Shown in pieces: positions 1-19,218 of a DNA stretch of 32,385 bases. The position numbers and the translations under genes were made by a program. The stretch's first letter is position 1; each line of letters opens with the position of its first letter. Where the stretch lies: the NCBI RefSeq assembly GCF_021191635.1, contig NZ_JAIWPR010000011.1, positions 1 to 32,385 of the forward strand, written 5' to 3'. The notes below the pieces were generated by a model that did not search any database, was not told where the DNA came from, and saw only the letters and a program-made list of their open reading frames with translations. This DNA comes from Alterluteimonas quercicellularis (GTDB lineage: Bacteria; Pseudomonadota; Gammaproteobacteria; Xanthomonadales; Xanthomonadaceae).

Positions 1-1182
<1,182 letters not shown>

Positions 1183-1189
1183 TCCGGAC

Positions 1190-1270
1190 GGCGGGGTCGC
1201 ATCGCGATCCCGCCGCTTCGCCGCGGCCAGCGAGGCGGACCTGAGGAACCTCGGTCCGCCTTCGTCGTCT
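1190..1270 (+). terminator. Tandem hairpins after tuf copy 1
   Basis: Hairpin 1 (1190-1214) has an 11-bp stem, GGCGGGGTCGC with GCGATCCCGCC (one G-U pair), and loop ATC. Hairpin 2 (1234-1260) has stem GGCGGACC/GGTCCGCC, a bulged T and inner GAGG/CCTC, followed by TTCGTCGTCT. Neither has a pure U tract. They probably act as a weak terminator or a 3' processing barrier between tuf and the tRNA, so partial read-through is plausible. Confidence 0.6.
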
Positions 1271-1308
1271 AAGGGCTGGTCCCGCGGCGCGCGTTCCGTT
1301 CCAGTTAC

Positions 1309-1384
<76 letters not shown>

Positions 1385-1465
1385 GTTGCATGCGGATCCC
1401 TCCGCAAGAGCCCGCACCTCCCGAGTGCGGACTTTCCACGAAGAGCGAGAGCGAAAGCTTCAACA

Positions 1466-1843
1466 GTGAACAGCAGAGTCGAACAACCCAAGGCAGCCTC
1501 CGCCGGCGACATCGTCAAGTACGCGCTGGCGATCGCGCTCGTCGCGGCCGGGGTGTTCGCGTTCTACTGGTTCGGCGCCTGGCCCGCCTGGGCGCGGATC
1601 GGCGCCGTGGTGGCGGGTCTCGGCGCCGGCTTCGCCGTGTTCATGCTCAGCGTCAAGGGCGCCCAGACCCGCGAGTTCCTGTCGGAGACCCGCTTCGAGC
1701 TTCGCAAGGTGGTCTGGCCCACGCGTCAGGAGACCACCCGCATGACCTGGGTGGTGATCGTGGCGGTCATCATCATCGCGCTGGTGCTGGCTGGGTTCGA
1801 CACCGTCATCCAGTGGCTGCTGCGCGTGTTCCTGGGGCATTGA
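1466..1843 (+). CDS. secE: Preprotein translocase subunit SecE
   Basis: SecE clamps and stabilises the SecY channel in the inner membrane. With the GTG start at 1466 the protein is 125 aa, matching the roughly 127 aa three-helix enterobacterial form. Hydrophobic segments fall near residues 17-35, 42-60 and 95-115. The conserved cytoplasmic amphipathic part [20 protein letters not shown] precedes the last helix. The upstream in-frame ATG at 1355 lies inside tRNA-Trp, so GTG 1466 (VNSRVEQPK) is preferred; its Shine-Dalgarno is poor (GAGAGCGAAAG-like). Next gene nusG is 16 nt downstream. Confidence 0.93.
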   Translation: MNSRVEQPKAASAGDIVKYALAIALVAAGVFAFYWFGAWPAWARIGAVVAGLGAGFAVFMLSVKGAQTREFLSETRFELRKVVWPTRQETTRMTWVVIVAVIIIALVLAGFDTVIQWLLRVFLGH

Positions 1844-1859
1844 GGAGGTTTTGGACCTG

Positions 1860-2432
1860 ATGGAAACGCAAGGCGACAAGCGCTGGTACGTGGTGCATGC
1901 CTATTCCGGCTTCGAGAAGTCGGTGGCGCAGGCGCTGCGCGACCGCATCGCGCGCGCGGGCATGCAGGACAAGTTCGGCGACGTGCTGGTCCCGACCGAG
2001 GAGGTCGTGGAGATGCGCTCCGGCCAGAAGCGGCGCTCCGAGCGCAAGTTCTTCCCCGGCTACGTGCTGGTCCAGATCGCCACCCACGACGAGGCCGGCA
2101 TCCCGCGGATGGAAAGCGAGAGCTGGCACCTGGTCAAGGAGACGCCGAAGGTGATGGGCTTCATCGGCGGCACCGCCGACCGCCCGCTGCCGATCCGCGA
2201 CGAGGAGGCCGATGTCATCCTCCAGCGCGTTCAGGAAGGCGTCGAGAAGCCGCGCCCGAAGGTGCTGTTCGAGGCCGGGCAGATGGTCCGCGTCACCGAC
2301 GGCCCGTTCAACGACTTCAACGGCGTGGTCGAGGAAGTCAACTACGAGAAGAGCCGCCTGCGCGTGGCGGTGCTGATCTTCGGCCGCTCCACCCCGGTGG
2401 AGCTGGAGTTCGGGCAGGTCGAGAAGGCCTGA
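1860..2432 (+). CDS. nusG: Transcription termination/antitermination protein NusG
   Basis: NusG binds RNA polymerase beta' through its N-terminal domain and Rho or ribosomal protein S10 through its C-terminal KOW domain. The NGN domain starts at [20 protein letters not shown]; the KOW domain shows [24 protein letters not shown] 1860 (METQGDKRW, 190 aa) is chosen over TTG 1851 because the Shine-Dalgarno AGGAGG at 1843-1848 is 11 nt from the ATG but only 2 nt from the TTG. It forms a pair with secE. S10, its partner in transcription-translation coupling, is encoded at 19219. Confidence 0.96.
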   Translation: METQGDKRWYVVHAYSGFEKSVAQALRDRIARAGMQDKFGDVLVPTEEVVEMRSGQKRRSERKFFPGYVLVQIATHDEAGIPRMESESWHLVKETPKVMGFIGGTADRPLPIRDEEADVILQRVQEGVEKPRPKVLFEAGQMVRVTDGPFNDFNGVVEEVNYEKSRLRVAVLIFGRSTPVELEFGQVEKA

Positions 2433-2451
2433 CCCGGCGCGCCGCGGCGGC

Positions 2452-2481
2452 TTCCCCGCCCGGCGCAGAACCTGCTATACT
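2452..2481 (+). promoter_or_regulatory. Promoter of the rplK operon (extended -10)
   Basis: TATACT at 2476-2481 is preceded by TGC, giving an extended -10 (TG-N-TATACT). The best -35 is weak, TTCCCC at 2452-2457, 18 bp upstream. A start near 2488 would give a leader of about 160 nt before rplK. The leader carries a hairpin, GGCCGCC (2520-2526) with GGCGGCC (2532-2538), followed by TTTCGC. Confidence 0.65.
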
Positions 2482-2646
2482 GCGCGGCTCCCTGTCCGGT
2501 CGAGCCGGATATCCGCATTGGCCGCCGCCCAGGCGGCCTTTCGCGCGAGTGGCGACGCGATGCCGGGACGCGCGCCGCTCGGGTAGATCCGTTCCCGGCC
2601 CGATGGGGAGCCTGAACAGGCGCTTGCACCCGGAGAGCATACAGAA

Positions 2647-3075
2647 ATGGCGAAGAAAGTCGTCGGTTACATCAAGCTGCAGGTGAAGGCCGGTCAGGCC
2701 AACCCCTCGCCGCCGGTCGGCCCCGCGCTGGGCCAGCGCGGCCTGAACATCATGGAGTTCTGCAAGGCGTTCAACGCCGCCACGCAGAAGCTCGAGCCGG
2801 GCCTGCCGATCCCGGTGGTCATCACCGCCTACTCGGACCGCACCTTCACCTTCATCACCAAGACGCCGCCGGCGTCGATCCTGCTGAAGAAGGCGGCGGG
2901 CGTCCAGTCCGGCTCCAAGCGCCCCAACACCGAGAAGGTGGGCAAGGTGACGCGCAAGCAGCTGGAAGAGATCGCCAAGGCGAAGGAACCCGACCTGACC
3001 GCGGCCGACCTGGACGCGGCGGTACGCACCATCGCGGGCTCGGCCCGTTCGATGGGCCTGACGGTGGAGGGCTGA
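2647..3075 (+). CDS. rplK: 50S ribosomal protein L11
   Basis: L11 binds 23S rRNA helices 43-44 at the GTPase-associated centre and is the usual site of thiostrepton action. The 142 aa match the family length. The N-terminal domain shows [20 protein letters not shown] with the Pro-rich switch, followed by the rRNA-binding C-terminal domain with the conserved GSARSMGL near the end. Shine-Dalgarno GGAGAG at 2632-2637 is 9 nt from ATG. First gene of rplKAJL-rpoBC, only 4 nt from rplA, so the two are translationally coupled. Confidence 0.98.
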   Translation: MAKKVVGYIKLQVKAGQANPSPPVGPALGQRGLNIMEFCKAFNAATQKLEPGLPIPVVITAYSDRTFTFITKTPPASILLKKAAGVQSGSKRPNTEKVGKVTRKQLEEIAKAKEPDLTAADLDAAVRTIAGSARSMGLTVEG

Positions 3076-3079
3076 GATC

Positions 3080-3781
3080 ATGGCGAAGCAGACCAAGCGG
3101 CAGCAGGCCATCAATGCCGCAGTGCAGCCCGGCAAGACCTACGCGATCGACGAGGCGCTGAAGATCGTCAAGGACCTCAGCACCGCCAAGTTCCCTGAAG
3201 CCGTCGACGTGGCCGTGCGCCTGGGCGTGGACGCGCGCAAGTCGGACCAGCAGGTCCGCGGCTCGACCGTGCTGCCCGAGGGCACCGGCAAGACCGTGCG
3301 CGTGGCGGTGTTCGCGCCGGCCGGCGCCAAGGCCGACGAGGCCCTGGCCGCGGGCGCCGACGCCGTGGGCATGGAAGACCTGGCCGAGAAGATGCAGGGC
3401 GGCGACCTGAGCTACGACGTGGTCATCGCCACGCCCGACGCCATGCGCGTGGTCGGCAAGCTCGGCACGCTGCTGGGCCCGCGCGGCCTGATGCCCAACC
3501 CGAAGGTCGGCACCGTGTCGCCGAACCCGGGCGAGGCGGTCAAGAACGCCAAGGGCGGCCAGGTGCGCTACCGCACCGACAAGGCCGGCATCATCCACTG
3601 CACGATCGGCAAGGCGGACTTCGAGTCCGAGCGGCTGAAGACCAACCTGCAGGCGCTGCTGGCCGACCTCGTCAAGGCCAAGCCGGCGACCGCCAAGGGC
3701 ACCTACCTGCAGAAGATCTCGCTGAGCTCGACCATGGGCCCCGGCGTCGCCGTCGACCAGTCGTCGCTGTCGCTGAAGTAA
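3080..3781 (+). CDS. rplA: 50S ribosomal protein L1
   Basis: L1 forms the mobile L1 stalk that helps release E-site tRNA. In E. coli it also represses its own operon by binding the rplK leader; whether it does here is not shown. 233 aa, against 234 in E. coli. Conserved parts include [20 protein letters not shown], the [15 protein letters not shown] signature, and [20 protein letters not shown] lies 4 nt after rplK TGA. The gene is followed by a long hairpin and a 436-nt leader before rplJ. Confidence 0.98.
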   Translation: MAKQTKRQQAINAAVQPGKTYAIDEALKIVKDLSTAKFPEAVDVAVRLGVDARKSDQQVRGSTVLPEGTGKTVRVAVFAPAGAKADEALAAGADAVGMEDLAEKMQGGDLSYDVVIATPDAMRVVGKLGTLLGPRGLMPNPKVGTVSPNPGEAVKNAKGGQVRYRTDKAGIIHCTIGKADFESERLKTNLQALLADLVKAKPATAKGTYLQKISLSSTMGPGVAVDQSSLSLK

Positions 3782-3796
3782 GGCATCACGCAGTAC

Positions 3797-3839
3797 CGGA
3801 CGGGCCGCGCGCATCGCGCCCGGCGCCGTCCGCAATTTT
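3797..3839 (+). terminator. Attenuator-like hairpin between rplA and rplJ
   Basis: Stem CGGACGG (3797-3803) with CCGTCCG (3826-3832), GCCG with CGGC, and CGCG with CGCG around loop CAT: about 15 bp with a CC bulge. It is followed by CAATTTTG, a short U run. This is the best intrinsic-terminator candidate in the rplK-rpoC region and probably reduces transcription entering rplJ. Confidence 0.6.
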
Positions 3840-4217
3840 GAGGGCATCGCAACGGGCCTGGGCCTTGCGCGGCGCCGTCAAAGACCGCAGGCGCGGTCCA
3901 CCACGCAACGGCGACGGGCACGGACGCTCGACTGGCAACGGAATCGCCGCCGCTGCGGGGGACGGCCGCTTAATCCCGGGCGCGCGAGCGTCCAGGCCTG
4001 CGTAGATGGTCGCCGACCCTCCAAGACGCTTTGGAAACGGCTGCCACCCGGAAGACTCCGGTCTTCCCGGCACCGACGGACCGGTGCCGCTCATGGGCCG
4101 CAAGCGGCAGGAGCCGCGAGCGGAGTTCCGAAGCCGGGCCGACGGCCGGGACGGGAGGAAGGAGTGCTCTTCCCGATTCCCGATTCCCGATTCCCGGCTT
4201 CAAAACGGAGGAGTGCA
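3840..4217 (+). promoter_or_regulatory. rplJ (L10) leader region
   Basis: Structured, non-coding leader. Visible elements are hairpin GACCGC (3883-3888) with GCGGTC (3893-3898), a 9-bp long-range stem GGACGCTCG (3922-3930) with CGAGCGTCC (3985-3993), hairpin GGAAGAC-TCCG-GTCTTCC (4050-4067), hairpin GCACCG (4070-4075) with CGGTGC (4082-4087) and loop ACGGAC, hairpin GCGGC-AGGA-GCCGC (4104-4117), and three CCCGATT heptamers ending 20 nt before the ATG. In related bacteria L10-(L7/L12)4 binds this leader to repress translation; that role is inferred here. No convincing promoter was found in it. Confidence 0.6.
4171..4197 (+). repeat. Single-armed heptamer array upstream of rplJ
   Basis: CCCGATT occurs three times in direct tandem (4172-4178, 4179-4185, 4186-4192), followed by CCCG. 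Same family as the arrays before rpoB, rpoC, tuf and rpsN, but no complementary GGGAATC arm is present nearby. The rplJ Shine-Dalgarno GGAGG starts 10 nt after the array. Confidence 0.85.
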
Positions 4218-4742
4218 ATGGCTCTCAATCTGAACCAGAAGAAGGAAGTCGTTGCCGAACTGGCCGAGGTCGCCGCATCGGCGCACTCGCTGGTCGCCGC
4301 CGAGTACCTGGGCCTGACGGTCGGTCAGCTGACCGACCTGCGCAAGAAGGCGCGCGACAACGGGGTCTACCTGAAGGTAGCCAAGAACACCCTGGTCTCG
4401 CGTGCAGTGGAGAACACCGATTACGCCGTCATCCAGGACGAGCTGACCGGTCCGCTGCTCTACGCCTTCTCGAAGGAAGACCCCGGTGCCGCCGGCCGCC
4501 TCATCAAGGATTTCGCCAAGACCGCAGAGAAGCTGAAGCCGCGCCTGGTTTCGGTGGGCGGGCAGAAGTACCCGGGCTCCCACGTGGACGTCCTGGCCTC
4601 GCTGCCGACCCGCGAACAGGCGCTGGCCATGCTGGTGGGGCTCATCGCCCAGCCGGCCACCATGCTCGCCCGTGTCCTGGCCGAGCCCGCCGCCTCGACC
4701 GCCCGCGTGATCAACGCGGTCGGCCAGGCCAAGGCCGCCTGA
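4218..4742 (+). CDS. rplJ: 50S ribosomal protein L10
   Basis: L10 anchors the L7/L12 dimers of the stalk to the 50S base. 174 aa starting [19 protein letters not shown]. coli has 165. The rRNA-binding N-terminal domain contains [19 protein letters not shown]; the C-terminal helix that holds L7/L12 follows [23 protein letters not shown] 4218 follows GGAGG (4207-4211). The frame is open upstream to 4164 only because it runs through the heptamer array, so that longer start is rejected. rplL follows after 73 nt. Confidence 0.97.
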   Translation: MALNLNQKKEVVAELAEVAASAHSLVAAEYLGLTVGQLTDLRKKARDNGVYLKVAKNTLVSRAVENTDYAVIQDELTGPLLYAFSKEDPGAAGRLIKDFAKTAEKLKPRLVSVGGQKYPGSHVDVLASLPTREQALAMLVGLIAQPATMLARVLAEPAASTARVINAVGQAKAA

Positions 4743-4815
4743 AATCCCCGGTGAGTGCCGCGTTCGGTACGCATCCGACAGCCGTTTCGAAAACAGTCAA
4801 CCGAAGGTAATCACA

Positions 4816-5193
4816 ATGTCCCTTTCCAACGAAGAAATCCTGGAAGCCATCGGCAGCAAGTCCCTCGTCGAGGTGATGGAGCTGGTCAAGGCGTTCGAAG
4901 AGAAGTTCGGCGTCTCCGCCGCCGCCCCGGTCGCCGTGGCCGCCGGCCCGGCCGCCGCCGCCGCTCCGGCCGCCGAGGAGCAGACCGAGTTCACCGTCGT
5001 CCTGAAGGCCGCCGGCGAGAAGAAGGTCGAGGTCATCAAGGTGGTCCGCGCGATCACCGGCCTGGGCCTGAAGGAAGCCAAGGACCTGGTCGAAGGCGCT
5101 CCGAAGGACGTGAAGGAAGGCGTCTCGAAGGAAGAAGCCGAGAAGCTGAAGAAGGACCTCGAGGCCGCCGGCGCCAGCGCCGAGCTGAAGTAA
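4816..5193 (+). CDS. rplL: 50S ribosomal protein L7/L12
   Basis: Multicopy stalk protein that recruits and stimulates EF-Tu, EF-G and IF2. 125 aa. The N-terminal dimerisation helices cover residues 1-35, an Ala/Pro-rich flexible hinge lies at about 36-55, and the factor-binding C-terminal domain begins at [25 protein letters not shown] and ends ASAELK. Shine-Dalgarno GAAGG just upstream. Its 3' side opens a 339-nt spacer of strong hairpins before rpoB, which fits the need to make several L7/L12 per RNA polymerase subunit. Confidence 0.98.
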   Translation: MSLSNEEILEAIGSKSLVEVMELVKAFEEKFGVSAAAPVAVAAGPAAAAAPAAEEQTEFTVVLKAAGEKKVEVIKVVRAITGLGLKEAKDLVEGAPKDVKEGVSKEEAEKLKKDLEAAGASAELK

Positions 5194-5280
5194 GCGGTCT
5201 TTGCGTCGCCCGACCCCGTCAGGCGACCACCGAGGCTGGGGGCGAAAGCCCCCGGCCTTCGGCCGTTGTTGCAACGGCCG

Positions 5281-5364
5281 GGATTGGGGATTGGAGATTC
5301 GGGATTGGCAAAAGCATGAAGGTCTCTTCGCTTTTCCGAATCCCGAATCCCCAATCCCGAATCT
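5281..5364 (+). repeat. Inverted heptamer array between rplL and rpoB
   Basis: 5' arm (5281-5315) is built of GGATTGG, GGATTGG, AGATTCG and GGATTGG-like units ending AAAAGC. The 3' arm (5330-5364) carries the complementary GAATCCC and CAATCCC units. By hand about 30 of 35 positions pair, with a 14-nt loop. As RNA this would be a double helix of roughly three turns, long enough in principle for RNase III. Confidence 0.85.
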
Positions 5365-5380
5365 CTGCTCTCAAACAAGT

Positions 5381-5450
5381 CGCCAGTAGGAAGTAGCGGG
5401 AGAGGGCGTGCTGGTGCCGGCAATACCAGCGACTTCCCACTGGCGGTTTT
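5381..5450 (+). terminator. Attenuator-like hairpin upstream of rpoB
   Basis: CGCCAGTAGGAAGT (5381-5394) pairs with ACTTCCCACTGGCG (5432-5445) at 13 of 14 positions, enclosing a second hairpin GCTGGT (5410-5415) with ACCAGC (5425-5430). It is followed by GTTTTCCC. Probably a partial terminator that tunes rpoB relative to rplL. Confidence 0.55.
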
Positions 5451-5532
5451 CCCTCGGGACCATCCCCTGCGATGGCCGATCCCCCAGGGCCGCGGACGCG
5501 CGGCCCGTCGATGCCAAAGGCGGTCATACCCC

Positions 5533-9690
<4,158 letters not shown>

Positions 9691-9694
9691 GGAT

Positions 9695-9817
9695 CCGGGA
9701 ATGGGGAATCGGGAGTAGGGAATCGTCGAAGCGCGCGCACCGCGCCGGCCGACGAACCCCGAAGACACCCGATTCCCCGCTTCTGACTATTCCCGATTCC
9801 CAATTCCCGATTCCCGG
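9695..9817 (+). repeat. Inverted heptamer array between rpoB and rpoC
   Basis: 5' arm (9695-9733) of GGGAATG/GGGAATC/GGGAGTA/GGGAATC units; 3' arm (9778-9817) of TTCCCGA and TTCCCAA units. About 35 of 40 positions pair by hand, leaving a loop of about 44 nt that holds one more CCCGATT-like unit at 9769-9779. The last two G residues of the 3' arm (9816-9817) are also the start of the rpoC Shine-Dalgarno GGAG (9816-9819). Confidence 0.85.
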
Positions 9818-9826
9818 AGATTTCAA

Positions 9827-14071
<4,245 letters not shown>

Positions 14072-14130
14072 TCGGGCGCCGGGCGGGCGGGGCCTGCGCC
14101 TCGCCCGCCCACGCCGGCCCGGTTTTCGGG

Positions 14131-14136
14131 TAGAAT
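14131..14136 (+). promoter_or_regulatory. Possible upstream promoter of the str operon (-10 only)
   Basis: TAGAAT in the context GGGTAGAATCC. The same hexamer occurs at the rpsJ and rpsH promoters of this window. No recognisable -35 is found 16-18 bp upstream. A transcript from here would carry the UUCG hairpin and the two GGA-loop hairpins. Confidence 0.35.
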
Positions 14137-14147
14137 CCGCGGCACGC

Positions 14148-14165
14148 GACGGCCTTCGGGCCGTC
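14148..14165 (+). other. UUCG-tetraloop hairpin between rpoC and rpsL
   Basis: Perfect 7-bp stem GACGGCC/GGCCGTC closed by a C(TTCG)G tetraloop, an exceptionally stable RNA fold. It may mark the rpoC 3' end, since no U tract follows (CCAGATC). Confidence 0.6.
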
Positions 14166-14179
14166 CCAGATCACGAAAA

Positions 14180-14222
14180 GAGGCGCCACGGACGCGCCTC
14201 GTGTTCGGCCCAACGGATGGGC
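14180..14222 (+). other. Paired GGA-loop hairpins upstream of rpsL
   Basis: Hairpin 1: GAGGCGC (14180-14186) with GCGCCTC (14194-14200), loop CACGGAC. Hairpin 2: GCCC (14208-14211) with GGGC (14219-14222), loop AACGGAT. Both loops show the A-N-GGA core known for RsmA/CsrA binding. A role is inferred only. Confidence 0.45.
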
Positions 14223-14281
14223 GGGATCGCAGGTATTCCCGGGCGGGGCTTCGGCCGCCGTCCGGGTCGGTAGTCCTCGCG

Positions 14282-14311
14282 TTGACCCTCCGGGTCGGCG
14301 AGGGCTATACT
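14282..14311 (+). promoter_or_regulatory. Main promoter of the str operon (rpsL)
   Basis: TTGACC (14282-14287), 18-bp spacer, TATACT (14306-14311): the best sigma-70 match in the window. A start near 14318 gives a leader of about 78 nt. The -35 and spacer lie within the inverted repeat CCTCGC (14275-14280), GACCC (14284-14288), GGGTC (14292-14296), GCGAGG (14298-14303). Confidence 0.75.
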
Positions 14312-14320
14312 TTTCTGTCT

Positions 14321-14346
14321 GGGTGGGCCGAGTCGTCGGCCTGCCT
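14321..14346 (+). promoter_or_regulatory. Conserved leader hairpin, rpsL copy
   Basis: Ten-pair stem GGTGGGCCGA (14322-14331) with TCGGCCTGCC (14336-14345), including two G-U pairs, and loop GTCG. It begins almost at the predicted transcript 5' end. The flanks TTTCTGTCTGGG and CTGCCTTCGTT recur in the rpsJ leader. Confidence 0.6.
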
Positions 14347-14395
14347 TCGTTTTCACGCACGGGCGTCAGGCCCCAACCAAAGAAACCAGACCACG

Positions 14396-14770
14396 ATGGC
14401 AACGATCAACCAGCTGGTGCGGAAACCGCGCAGCCCGGAAACCTACAAGAGCACCTCGCCCGCGCTGGCGAACTGCCCGCAGCGCCGCGGCGTGTGCACG
14501 CGCGTCTACACCACGACGCCGAAGAAGCCGAACTCGGCGCTGCGCAAGGTCGCCAAGGTGCGCCTGACCAACGGCTACGAGGTCATCTCGTACATCGGCG
14601 GCGAAGGCCACAACCTGCAGGAGCACAGCGTGGTCCTGATCCGCGGCGGCCGCGTGAAGGACCTGCCGGGCGTGCGCTACCACACCGTGCGCGGTTCGCT
14701 CGACGCCGCCGGCGTCGCCAAGCGCAAGCAGGCGCGTTCCAAGTACGGCGCCAAGCGTCCGAAGGGCTGA
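14396..14770 (+). CDS. rpsL: 30S ribosomal protein S12
   Basis: S12 lies at the decoding centre and controls translational accuracy. 124 aa, identical in length to E. coli. It starts [19 protein letters not shown]. Lys43 in [12 protein letters not shown] and the lysine of [13 protein letters not shown] (Lys88 region) are the wild-type residues whose replacement usually gives streptomycin resistance. No strong Shine-Dalgarno; AAAGAAACCAGACCACG precedes ATG. The frame is open upstream to 14201, but that stretch is leader DNA. Gap to rpsG is 11 nt with GGAGAG. Confidence 0.98.
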   Translation: MATINQLVRKPRSPETYKSTSPALANCPQRRGVCTRVYTTTPKKPNSALRKVAKVRLTNGYEVISYIGGEGHNLQEHSVVLIRGGRVKDLPGVRYHTVRGSLDAAGVAKRKQARSKYGAKRPKG

Positions 14771-14781
14771 GGAGAGAAGAC

Positions 14782-15249
14782 ATGTCGCGTAAAGGAAACA
14801 CTCCGCAGCGTTCGGTGCTGCCCGACCCGAAGCACCACAGCGATACGATCGCGCGCTTCATCAACATGGTCATGAAGAGCGGCAAGAAGTCGGTCGCCGA
14901 GAAGATCGTGTACGGCGCCATGGACGTCATCGGCGAGAAGAACAACGACGCCCTCGAGCTGGTCGAGAAGGCGCTCGGCAACGTGGCCCCGTCGGTCGAG
15001 GTGAAGTCGCGTCGCGTCGGCGGCGCCACCTACCAGGTGCCGGTCGAAGTGCGCGCCTCGCGCCGCACCGCGCTGGCGATGCGCTGGCTGATCGAGTCGG
15101 CGCGCAAGCGCGGCGAGAACACCATGCCGCGCAAGCTGGCCGCCGAGCTGATCGACGCCGCCGAGAACCGCGGCGGCGCGATCAAGAAGCGCGAGGAAAC
15201 TCACCGCATGGCGGAAGCGAACAAGGCGTTCGCGCACTACCGCTGGTGA
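14782..15249 (+). CDS. rpsG: 30S ribosomal protein S7
   Basis: S7 nucleates assembly of the 30S head by binding the 3' major domain of 16S rRNA. In E. coli it represses the str operon at the rpsL-rpsG junction. 155 aa starting [21 protein letters not shown]. The beta hairpin [20 protein letters not shown] and the C-terminal [16 protein letters not shown] are typical. Shine-Dalgarno GGAGAG at 14771-14776, 5 nt before ATG. The 11-nt rpsL-rpsG spacer is much shorter than the roughly 100 nt regulatory spacer of E. coli, so the S7 target must lie elsewhere or be absent. Confidence 0.98.
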   Translation: MSRKGNTPQRSVLPDPKHHSDTIARFINMVMKSGKKSVAEKIVYGAMDVIGEKNNDALELVEKALGNVAPSVEVKSRRVGGATYQVPVEVRASRRTALAMRWLIESARKRGENTMPRKLAAELIDAAENRGGAIKKREETHRMAEANKAFAHYRW

Positions 15250-15255
15250 TCCTCC

Positions 15256-15275
15256 GGGCGCCCCGCGGGGCGCCC
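15256..15275 (+). other. Hairpin between rpsG and fusA
   Basis: Perfect 8-bp stem GGGCGCCC (15256-15263) with GGGCGCCC (15268-15275), loop CGCG, 7 nt after the rpsG stop. No U tract follows (ATCCCACC), so it is more likely an mRNA stability element than a terminator. The rest of the 171-nt gap shows nothing else convincing. Confidence 0.55.
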
Positions 15276-15420
15276 ATCCCACCGGCCCGCGCCGCCCAGG
15301 GCGACGCGTGACGCCGGCGCGGCCGATCCGGCCGCCGCAGCGATCCCGGAAGCCGCCGCAAGGCGGCGTCCGGCCATTTCAGCCCGGGCGATCGCCCTGG
15401 CCCAGAGACGAGAGACGACC

Positions 15421-17511
<2,091 letters not shown>

Positions 17512-17522
17512 TCAAGAGCAGG

Positions 17523-17611
17523 GAGCCGGGAACCGGGGGTCGGGATTCGCAAAAGCGAAGTCAGCGATGCCCGGCTCTGGCGACTCCCCGATCCCCAATC
17601 CCCAATCTCGG
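17523..17611 (+). repeat. Degenerate inverted heptamer array between fusA and tuf
   Basis: The 5' part (17527-17550) has GGGAACC, GGGGGTC and GGGATTC units; the 3' part (17583-17611) has CCCCGAT and CCCCAAT units ending ATCTCGG. An 8-bp clamp GAGCCGGG (17523-17530) with CCCGGCTC (17570-17577) is an alternative fold. The final GG belongs to the tuf Shine-Dalgarno GGAG (17610-17613). Confidence 0.75.
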
Positions 17612-17619
17612 AGTTTGAA

Positions 17620-18810
<1,191 letters not shown>

Positions 18811-18816
18811 TCCCCG

Positions 18817-18844
18817 GGGCCGGGAGGCTCGCCTCCCGGCCCTT
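18817..18844 (+). terminator. Terminator-like hairpin after tuf copy 2
   Basis: Perfect 11-bp stem GGGCCGGGAGG (18817-18827) with CCTCCCGGCCC (18832-18842), loop CTCG, followed by TTGGCGG. It lies between the str operon and the S10 promoter, so it most likely ends the str transcript, although the U tract is minimal. Confidence 0.65.
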
Positions 18845-18866
18845 GGCGGTCGCCCTCGCGCCGGGC

Positions 18867-18896
18867 TTGCGTCCGGACGGGGCAACCCGCTAGAAT
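18867..18896 (+). promoter_or_regulatory. Promoter of the S10 operon
   Basis: TTGCGT (18867-18872), 18-bp spacer, TAGAAT (18891-18896). A start near 18903 implies a leader of about 315 nt before rpsJ, longer than the E. coli S10 leader. Confidence 0.7.
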
Positions 18897-18957
18897 GTTC
18901 GACCACTTGGGGACTCCGGCCTGGCCGGCGCCCCGAGACCGCGAAATGAGGTGCAGG

Positions 18958-19050
18958 ATGCGCTTCGTTTTCGCCAGACAGGGACATGTCGCGAGGCAGC
19001 GCTCCGCCCGTTCCGGAGATTTCCGGAGCACGATGGGATGGGGCATGTAG
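18958..19050 (+). CDS. Possible short upstream open frame in the S10 leader
   Basis: ATG to TAG, 30 codons, beginning [15 protein letters not shown] Shine-Dalgarno-like GAGGTG (18948-18953) lies 4 nt upstream. Six of 30 residues are Arg, including AGA and AGG, codons rare in this GC-rich window; third positions do not show the local GC3 bias, which argues against a conserved protein. It could act as a leader peptide that senses translation upstream of the tetraloop hairpin, or be chance. Confidence 0.2.
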   Translation: MRFVFARQGHVARQRSARSGDFRSTMGWGM

Positions 19051-19070
19051 TCGCGTCTGCGTTTCTCGTC

Positions 19071-19096
19071 TGGGCGGGCCGGGTGACCGGCCTGCC
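19071..19096 (+). promoter_or_regulatory. Conserved leader hairpin, rpsJ copy
   Basis: Stem GGCGGGCCGG (19072-19081... by position 19072 onward) closes on GTGA, a GNRA tetraloop at 19082-19085, and returns through CCGGCCTGCC (19086-19095) with one G-U pair. The same fold and flanks (CGTCTGGG before, CTGCCTT after) occur at 14321-14346. Confidence 0.6.
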
Positions 19097-19218
19097 TTGT
19101 TCGTTCAGGGATACTGCCGGGCCGCGGGTGAGGTCAGGTCCGGCAAGTCGTCAGATTCCAGGGGTTCCGCGCACCCAGCCGCGGGCCCGTCGCTCTTTAC
19201 AACGCAAGGAATTCCGTC

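Larger units (their letters stand above)
5194..5532 (+). promoter_or_regulatory. rplL-rpoB intergenic structured region
   Basis: 339 nt without a credible gene. It contains, in order: hairpin GGGGGC-GAAA-GCCCCC (5238-5253), with a GNRA loop; hairpin CGGCCGTTG (5260-5268) with CAACGGCCG (5272-5280); the heptamer hairpin 5281-5364; and the attenuator-like hairpin 5381-5450. In enterobacteria the same junction holds a partial terminator and an RNase III site that lower rpoBC relative to rplJL. The layout here suggests the same purpose by different sequences. Confidence 0.6.
14072..14395 (+). promoter_or_regulatory. rpoC-rpsL intergenic region
   Basis: 324 nt without a gene. It holds a -10-like TAGAAT (14131-14136, no clear -35), a UUCG-type hairpin GACGGCC-TTCG-GGCCGTC (14148-14165), two hairpins with GGA loops (14180-14200 and 14208-14222), a large inverted repeat (14275-14303) overlapping the strong promoter 14282-14311, and a short leader whose first element is a tetraloop hairpin shared with the rpsJ and rpsH leaders. 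Confidence 0.65.
18897..19218 (+). promoter_or_regulatory. S10 operon leader
   Basis: About 320 nt. The first hairpin is CTTGGGG (18906-18912) with CCCCGAG (18931-18937), enclosing CCGGCC (18916-18921) with GGCCGG (18923-18928). A 30-codon open frame follows at 18958-19050. TCCGGA repeats at about 19012-19027 can pair. The conserved tetraloop hairpin is at 19072-19095. In E. coli L4 binds the S10 leader to stop both transcription and translation; no sequence match to that leader can be claimed here. Confidence 0.6.

Noticed and set aside
1851..1859. TTG start for nusG at 1851
   Set aside because: Only 2 nt from AGGAGG; ATG 1860 has usable spacing and fits the family N-terminus.
4164..4217. 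Longer N-terminus for L10 starting at 4164
   Set aside because: The added residues (LFPIPDSRF) are heptamer repeat; GGAGG points to ATG 4218 and the family begins at MALNL.
5316..5396. Short frame [17 protein letters not shown] in the rplL-rpoB gap
   Set aside because: It is a translation of the loop and 3' arm of the heptamer array; [12 protein letters not shown] words come from the repeat.
14201..14395. N-terminal extension of S12 starting at 14201
   Set aside because: It would cross the main rpsL promoter and leader hairpin; S12 is 124 aa from ATG 14396 as in E. coli.
19110..19115. GATACT as a second rpsJ promoter -10
   Set aside because: No -35 at 16-18 bp (CCGGCC there is part of the leader hairpin).
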